Source: Nocardioides currus
Lineage (GTDB): Bacteria; Actinomycetota; Actinomycetes; Propionibacteriales; Nocardioidaceae
Assembly (NCBI RefSeq): GCF_003057875.1
Contig: NZ_PYXZ01000011.1
Coordinates: forward strand, 62,440-126,439
DNA length: 64,000 nt
Direction: 5' to 3'
Shown here: positions 60,543-64,000 of the stretch, piece after piece
Position numbering within the stretch: the first letter of the stretch is position 1
Layout of the letters: every line of letters begins with the position of its first letter
Made by a program: the position numbers and the translations under genes
Notes under the pieces: generated by a model
Database searches by the model: none
What the model saw: the letters and a program-made list of their open reading frames with translations, nothing else
What the model was told of the DNA's origin: nothing

Positions 60543-61904
60543 TCACATGCCGTCGATGAGACGCTGCACGCGCTCGTCGTACGCCTTGAACGGGTCCTTG
60601 CACAGCACCGTGCGCTGGGCCTGGTCGTTGAGCTTCAGGTGCACCCAGTCGACGGTGAAGTCGCGGCGGCGCTCCTGCGCCTTGCGGATGAAGTCGCCGC
60701 GGAGCCGGGCACGGGTGTTCTGCGGCGGGACGCTCTTGGCCTCGAAGATCTTCAGGTCGCTGGTCAGCCGGGCGACCGCCCCGCGCTTCTCCAGGAGGTA
60801 GTAGAGCCCCCGGTTGCGGTGGATGTCGTGGTAGGCGAGGTCGAGCTGGGCGATCCGCGGGTGGCCCAGCGGCAGCCCGTGCTTGGCGCGGTAGCGGTCG
60901 ATCAGCTTCCACTTGATCACCCAGTCGATCTCGCGGTCGACCAGGCCGAGGTCGTCGGACTCGATCGCCTTGAGGCCGCGCTCCCAGAGGTCGAGCGACT
61001 GCTCGATGATCGGGGTGCTGATCTGGCGGCGGTCGACGAAGTCGCGGGCCTTGGCGAGGTACTCCGCCTGGATGTCGAGGGCGCTGGCCTCGCGGCCGTT
61101 GGCCAGGCGGACCTTGCGGCGCCCGGTGACGTCGTGGGAGATCTCCCGGATCGCGCGGATCGGGTTCTCCATCGTGAGGTCGCGCATCACCACGCCCTCC
61201 TCGATCATCCGCAGCACGAGGTCGCACGAGGCGACCTTGAGCATCGTGGTCGTCTCGCTCATGTTGGAGTCGCCCACGATGACGTGGAGCCGGCGGTACT
61301 TCTCCGCGTCCGCGTGCGGCTCGTCGCGGGTGTTGATGATCGGGCGGCTGCGGGTCGTGGCGCTCGAGACGCCCTCCCAGATGTGCTCCGCGCGCTGCGA
61401 GACGTTGTACGTCGCACCGCGGGGCGTCTGGGTCACCTTGCCGGCGCCGACGATGATCTGCCGGGTCACCAGGAACGGGATCAGGATGTCGGCGAGCTTG
61501 CTGAACTCCCCGGCCCGGCCCACGAGGTAGTTCTCGTGGCAGCCGTAGGAGTTGCCGGCCGAGTCGGTGTTGTTCTTGAACAGGTAGATGTCGCCGGCGA
61601 TGCCCTCGTCGTGCAGCCGCTGCTCGGCGTCGAGGAGCAGGCCCTCGAGGATCCGCTCCCCCGCCTTGTCGTGCGTCACCAGCTCGACGATGTCGTCGCA
61701 CTCGGGGGTCGCGTACTCCGGGTGGCTGCCGACGTCGAGGTAGAGCCGGGCACCGTTGCGCAGGAAGACGTTGCTGGAGCGACCCCAGCTCACGACCTTG
61801 CGGAACAGATAGCGCGCGACCTCGTCGGGGCTCAGCCGGCGCTGGCCCTTGAACGTGCACGTGACGCCGTACTCGTTCTCGATCCCGAAGATGCGCCGGT
61901 CCAT
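60543..61904 (-). CDS. pafA: Pup-protein ligase PafA
   Basis: ATP-dependent ligase joining the C-terminal Glu of deamidated Pup to substrate lysines, 453 residues. The N-terminus MDRRIFGIENEYGV has the GxENE signature with the Mg-binding Glu; ARLYLDVGSHPEYATPECD holds the catalytic Asp, and the rest matches the glutamine-synthetase-like fold of PafA (KNNTDSAGNSYGCHENYLV, NTRDEPHADAEKYRRLHV). Minus-strand TAGTGT lies 6 nt before the ATG (leaderless), so pafA has its own promoter, 52 bp after prcA. It works with Pup and the proteasome encoded upstream. Confidence 0.97.
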   Translation of the reverse strand: MDRRIFGIENEYGVTCTFKGQRRLSPDEVARYLFRKVVSWGRSSNVFLRNGARLYLDVGSHPEYATPECDDIVELVTHDKAGERILEGLLLDAEQRLHDEGIAGDIYLFKNNTDSAGNSYGCHENYLVGRAGEFSKLADILIPFLVTRQIIVGAGKVTQTPRGATYNVSQRAEHIWEGVSSATTRSRPIINTRDEPHADAEKYRRLHVIVGDSNMSETTTMLKVASCDLVLRMIEEGVVMRDLTMENPIRAIREISHDVTGRRKVRLANGREASALDIQAEYLAKARDFVDRRQISTPIIEQSLDLWERGLKAIESDDLGLVDREIDWVIKWKLIDRYRAKHGLPLGHPRIAQLDLAYHDIHRNRGLYYLLEKRGAVARLTSDLKIFEAKSVPPQNTRARLRGDFIRKAQERRRDFTVDWVHLKLNDQAQRTVLCKDPFKAYDERVQRLIDGM

Positions 61905-61956
61905 GACCCCACACTAGGTCCGCGATGGTCACCGCGGGCCGAGAAACACGCGCGTC

Positions 61957-63012
61957 TCAGGGAAGGGGATCGCCCGGGTCGGCCGGCGGCGTCCCCGGGG
62001 CGGGCGGAGCGGCTGGGTCGGGGAAGGGCGGCTGCGGCGCCGGGGGCTGCGGCTCGCCCGGCTGGGCCGGGTCGGTCGGCTCCGGGGTCGGGCCCGGGGG
62101 CGGGTCGATCGGGGGCGCCGTCGGCGGGGCCGTCGGCGGGGCCGTCGGCGGGGGCACCTGATGCTCGGTCGGCTCACCGGTCAGGGGGTGCTCCAGCGGC
62201 GGCACTCCCCCGCTCACCTGGTCGGTGGGGTCGGCCGGGTCGTCGGTCGTCGGCGCGGACGGCGGGGTGGCGCCGACGTTGTCGTCGCTGCGCGCGGCGT
62301 CGGGCTGCTCGGGCCCGCGCTCACCGAGGATGTCGGTCAGCCGGGACTCCCGCAGCCGCACGAACTTGCGGGGCTGGGTGCGGGTGCGGTCGAGGATGGC
62401 GACCTCGAGGTCCTCGACGGGCACGACCCGGTCCCCGGTCTCGGCGTGACCGAGGGCGGCGACCGCGACGCCGAGCGCGGTCTCGAGGGTGGCGTCGTGC
62501 GTGTAGTGCTCCTTCAGGTGCGTGGCCACGGTCTCGGCGGCACCGCCCATGACCGCGAATCCGTGCTCGTCGGCGACCTGACCGTCGTAGGTCAGGCGGT
62601 AGAGCTGGTCGTCGGCGGAGGTCTCGCCCACCTCCGCCACGAAGATCTCGACCTCGTAGGGCTTCTCGCCGCCGCTGGAGAAGATGGTGCCGAGGGTCTG
62701 CGCGTAGGCGTTGGCCAGCCCGCGGCCGGTGACGTCGCGCCGGTCGTAGGCGTAGCCGCGCATGTCGGCGAGTCGGACCCCGGCGATGCGGAGGTTCTCG
62801 AACTCGTTGTAGCGGCCGACCGCGGCGAACGCGATCCGGTCGTAGATCTCGGAGACCTTGTGCAGCGCCTGCGACGGGTTCTCGGAGACGAACAGGATGC
62901 CGTCGGCGTACTGCACGGCGACGACCGAGCGGCCGCGGGCGATGCCCTTGCGCGCGAAGTCGGCGCGGTCCTTCATCAGCTGCTCGGGCGAGACGTAGAA
63001 CGGGGTGCTCAT
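61957..63012 (-). CDS. prcA: Proteasome subunit alpha with long proline-rich tail
   Basis: Alpha subunit of the 20S proteasome. The core (about residues 1-232) is standard: FYVSPEQLMKDRADFARKGIARGRSVVAVQYADG in its parts, FAAVGRYNEFENLRIAGVRLAD and YDGQVADEHGFAVMGG. It is followed by about 118 residues of Pro/Asp/Glu/Thr-rich sequence, including three T-A-P-P units, where most relatives end after a short tail; the total is 351 against about 250-280. The tail would extend from the ring surface that binds the ATPase. No gate-related change is visible in the N-terminus. It starts 10 bp after prcB. Confidence 0.96.
   Translation of the reverse strand: MSTPFYVSPEQLMKDRADFARKGIARGRSVVAVQYADGILFVSENPSQALHKVSEIYDRIAFAAVGRYNEFENLRIAGVRLADMRGYAYDRRDVTGRGLANAYAQTLGTIFSSGGEKPYEVEIFVAEVGETSADDQLYRLTYDGQVADEHGFAVMGGAAETVATHLKEHYTHDATLETALGVAVAALGHAETGDRVVPVEDLEVAILDRTRTQPRKFVRLRESRLTDILGERGPEQPDAARSDDNVGATPPSAPTTDDPADPTDQVSGGVPPLEHPLTGEPTEHQVPPPTAPPTAPPTAPPIDPPPGPTPEPTDPAQPGEPQPPAPQPPFPDPAAPPAPGTPPADPGDPLP
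62117..62152. repeat. 12-bp tandem repeat in the prcA tail
   Basis: Three perfect units of GCCGTCGGCGGG, encoding Thr-Ala-Pro-Pro repeats on the minus strand. In frame. Confidence 0.85.
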
Positions 63013-63022
63013 CAGTCGGTCC

Positions 63023-63853
63023 TCAGATCAGGGCGGCGGCGGGGCCGTCGGGGCGCTGCATGCGGGCGGCGAGCATGCGATCGGCGATCTCGGCGACCTC
63101 GGCCTCGGTGACGCGGTGGCCGCCGTCGGCGGTGATGACGTGGACGACCGGGAAGATCCGGCGCGTCAGGTCGGGGCCGCCGGTGGCGGAGTCGTCGTCG
63201 GCGGCGTCGTACAGCGCCTGGATGACGGCGGTCACGCACTCCTCGGCGGTGAGGTCGTCGCGGTAGAGCTTCTTCAGCGAGCCGCGGGCGAACAGCGAGC
63301 CCGACCCGACGCTGTGGAAGGCGGTCTCCTCGTAGCGGCCACCGGTCACGTCGTAGCTGAAGATGCGGCCCTGGTCGGCGTGCAGGTCGTAGCCGGCGAA
63401 GAGCGGGACCACGGACAGACCCTGCATCGCGAGCCCGAGGTTGGCCCGGATCAGGGCCGCGAGCCGGTTGGACTTGCCGTCCATCGACAGCGTCGTGCCC
63501 TCGATCTTCTCGTAGTGCTCGAGCTCGGTCTGGAACAGGCGCACCATCTCGACCGCGAGCCCGGCGGCGCCGGCGATGCCGACCACGGAGTACTCATCGG
63601 CCGGGAAGACCTTCTGGATGTCGCGCTGGGCGATGATGTTGCCCATCGTGGCGCGGCGGTCGCCGGCCATGACGACGCCGCCCGGGAAGGTGGCGGCGAC
63701 GATGGTCGTGCCGTGCGGCGCGAGGTCGCCGGCGTTGCCGGAGGGTACGGCGCGGCGCGAGGGCAGCAGGTCGGGCGCCTCGGCGGCCAGGAAGTCGCTG
63801 AACGACGAGGTGCCCGGCATCAGGTAGGCGGCCGGGAGACGAGGGTCGGCCAT
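63023..63853 (-). CDS. prcB: Proteasome subunit beta
   Basis: Catalytic N-terminal-nucleophile subunit, 276 residues. A propeptide of 48 residues precedes GTTIVAATFPGGVVMAGDRRAT, so autocleavage would expose Thr49 as nucleophile; the Lys of the usual T-D-K set and later Ser/Gly residues in SVGSGSLFARGSLKKLY are typical. It is translated just after pup (4-nt gap) and before prcA, the standard mycobacterial order. Assembly gives the beta rings of the core particle that degrades pupylated proteins. Confidence 0.97.
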   Translation of the reverse strand: MADPRLPAAYLMPGTSSFSDFLAAEAPDLLPSRRAVPSGNAGDLAPHGTTIVAATFPGGVVMAGDRRATMGNIIAQRDIQKVFPADEYSVVGIAGAAGLAVEMVRLFQTELEHYEKIEGTTLSMDGKSNRLAALIRANLGLAMQGLSVVPLFAGYDLHADQGRIFSYDVTGGRYEETAFHSVGSGSLFARGSLKKLYRDDLTAEECVTAVIQALYDAADDDSATGGPDLTRRIFPVVHVITADGGHRVTEAEVAEIADRMLAARMQRPDGPAAALI

Positions 63854-63857
63854 GGAC

Positions 63858-64000
63858 CTACTGGCCGCCCTTCTGGATGAACGACTTCACGAAGTCCTCG
63901 GCGTTGGTCTCGAGCACGTCGTCGATCTCGTCGAGGATGGCGTCGACGTCGTCGTCGATGACTTCCTTGCGCTCGGCCACGTCCGACTCGACGACCTCCT
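63858..64000 (-). CDS. pup: Prokaryotic ubiquitin-like protein Pup, 5' end outside window
   Basis: The last 46 codons of Pup are visible, through VIDDDVDAILDEIDDVLETN and AEDFVKSFIQKGGQ to a TAG stop. The C-terminal Gly-Gly-Gln means the tag is made as the Gln form and must be deamidated by Dop before PafA can use it; dop is probably just upstream, beyond the window. The disordered acidic helix is the part recognised by the Mpa/ARC ATPase. It precedes prcB by 4 bp. Confidence 0.96.
   Translation of the reverse strand, partial: EVVESDVAERKEVIDDDVDAILDEIDDVLETNAEDFVKSFIQKGGQ

Noticed and set aside
59469..62552. Plus-strand open frame of over 1000 codons opposite fkbp, pafA and prcA
   Set aside because: Spans several well-identified minus-strand genes and their intergenic gaps, with repetitive Val/Leu/Gly/Asp composition and no recognisable motif.

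Overview
This is a 64 kb chromosomal segment from a very GC-rich actinobacterium. Gene content and style (Pup-proteasome, RbpA, class II HelD, many start codons placed 6-7 nt after a -10 box) suggest Propionibacteriales, most likely Nocardioides or a close relative. The genus is inferred; there is no rRNA gene here to confirm it. I saw no tRNA, rRNA, CRISPR array or intact insertion sequence.

Layout. 1-6.7 kb: DNA repair and metabolism on the minus strand (sbcC partial, sbcD, fdhD, pepN), with an SOS box in the sbcDC promoter. 6.8-13.6 kb: short accessory transcription units (OsmC, cyclophilin lipoprotein, PaiB-like protein, MFS exporter, esterase, two methyltransferases, SRPBCC protein). 13.7 kb: a 28-bp sequence with the arm-6-arm structure of a chromosomal dif site, beside a small gene frameshifted by an 8-bp tandem duplication. 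14-19 kb: a lipoprotein, a tiny HTH protein facing two palindromic operators, a LigD-type phosphoesterase and a HelR/HelD protein diverging from a rifamycin-associated element (RAE), a VanZ-like protein and a Nei2 glycosylase. 19-31.7 kb: UvrA-like ATPase with acyl-CoA dehydrogenase, AzlCD exporter, flavin oxidoreductase, BenE transporter, a polar amino acid ABC transporter with fused binding protein and permease, and a zinc alcohol dehydrogenase.

31.8-40.4 kb: a MurA-like protein fused to an XRE helix-turn-helix with its own palindromic operator, a GNAT protein, a complete Pot-type polyamine ABC operon, a glycerophosphodiesterase and a UMF1-type MFS transporter. 40.5-43.9 kb: rbpA behind a SigR-type promoter, then fxsA, ppm and lnt. 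44.4-49.6 kb: GNAT, an unknown membrane protein, and an operon of a DUF6421-like protein, an SDR and a threonine-aldolase-like enzyme. 49.6-50.8 kb: an AbiEi/DUF559-like gene enclosed by a 65-bp inverted repeat that carries a 22-bp palindrome, the best candidate for an undescribed element. 50.8-64 kb: Lrp regulator, 5'-3' exonuclease, then a long minus-strand block helY-dgk-hyp-tatC-tatA-pafC-pafB-fkbp-pafA-prcA-prcB-pup in the same order as Mycobacterium tuberculosis Rv2092c-Rv2111c.

Themes. Two RNA-polymerase protection factors linked to rifampicin tolerance (HelR, RbpA) lie here, each with a recognisable stress-responsive control site. Damage-response genes (SbcCD, PafBC, LigD-PE, Nei2, UvrA-like) are frequent. 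The dif-like site indicates that the window spans the replication terminus.
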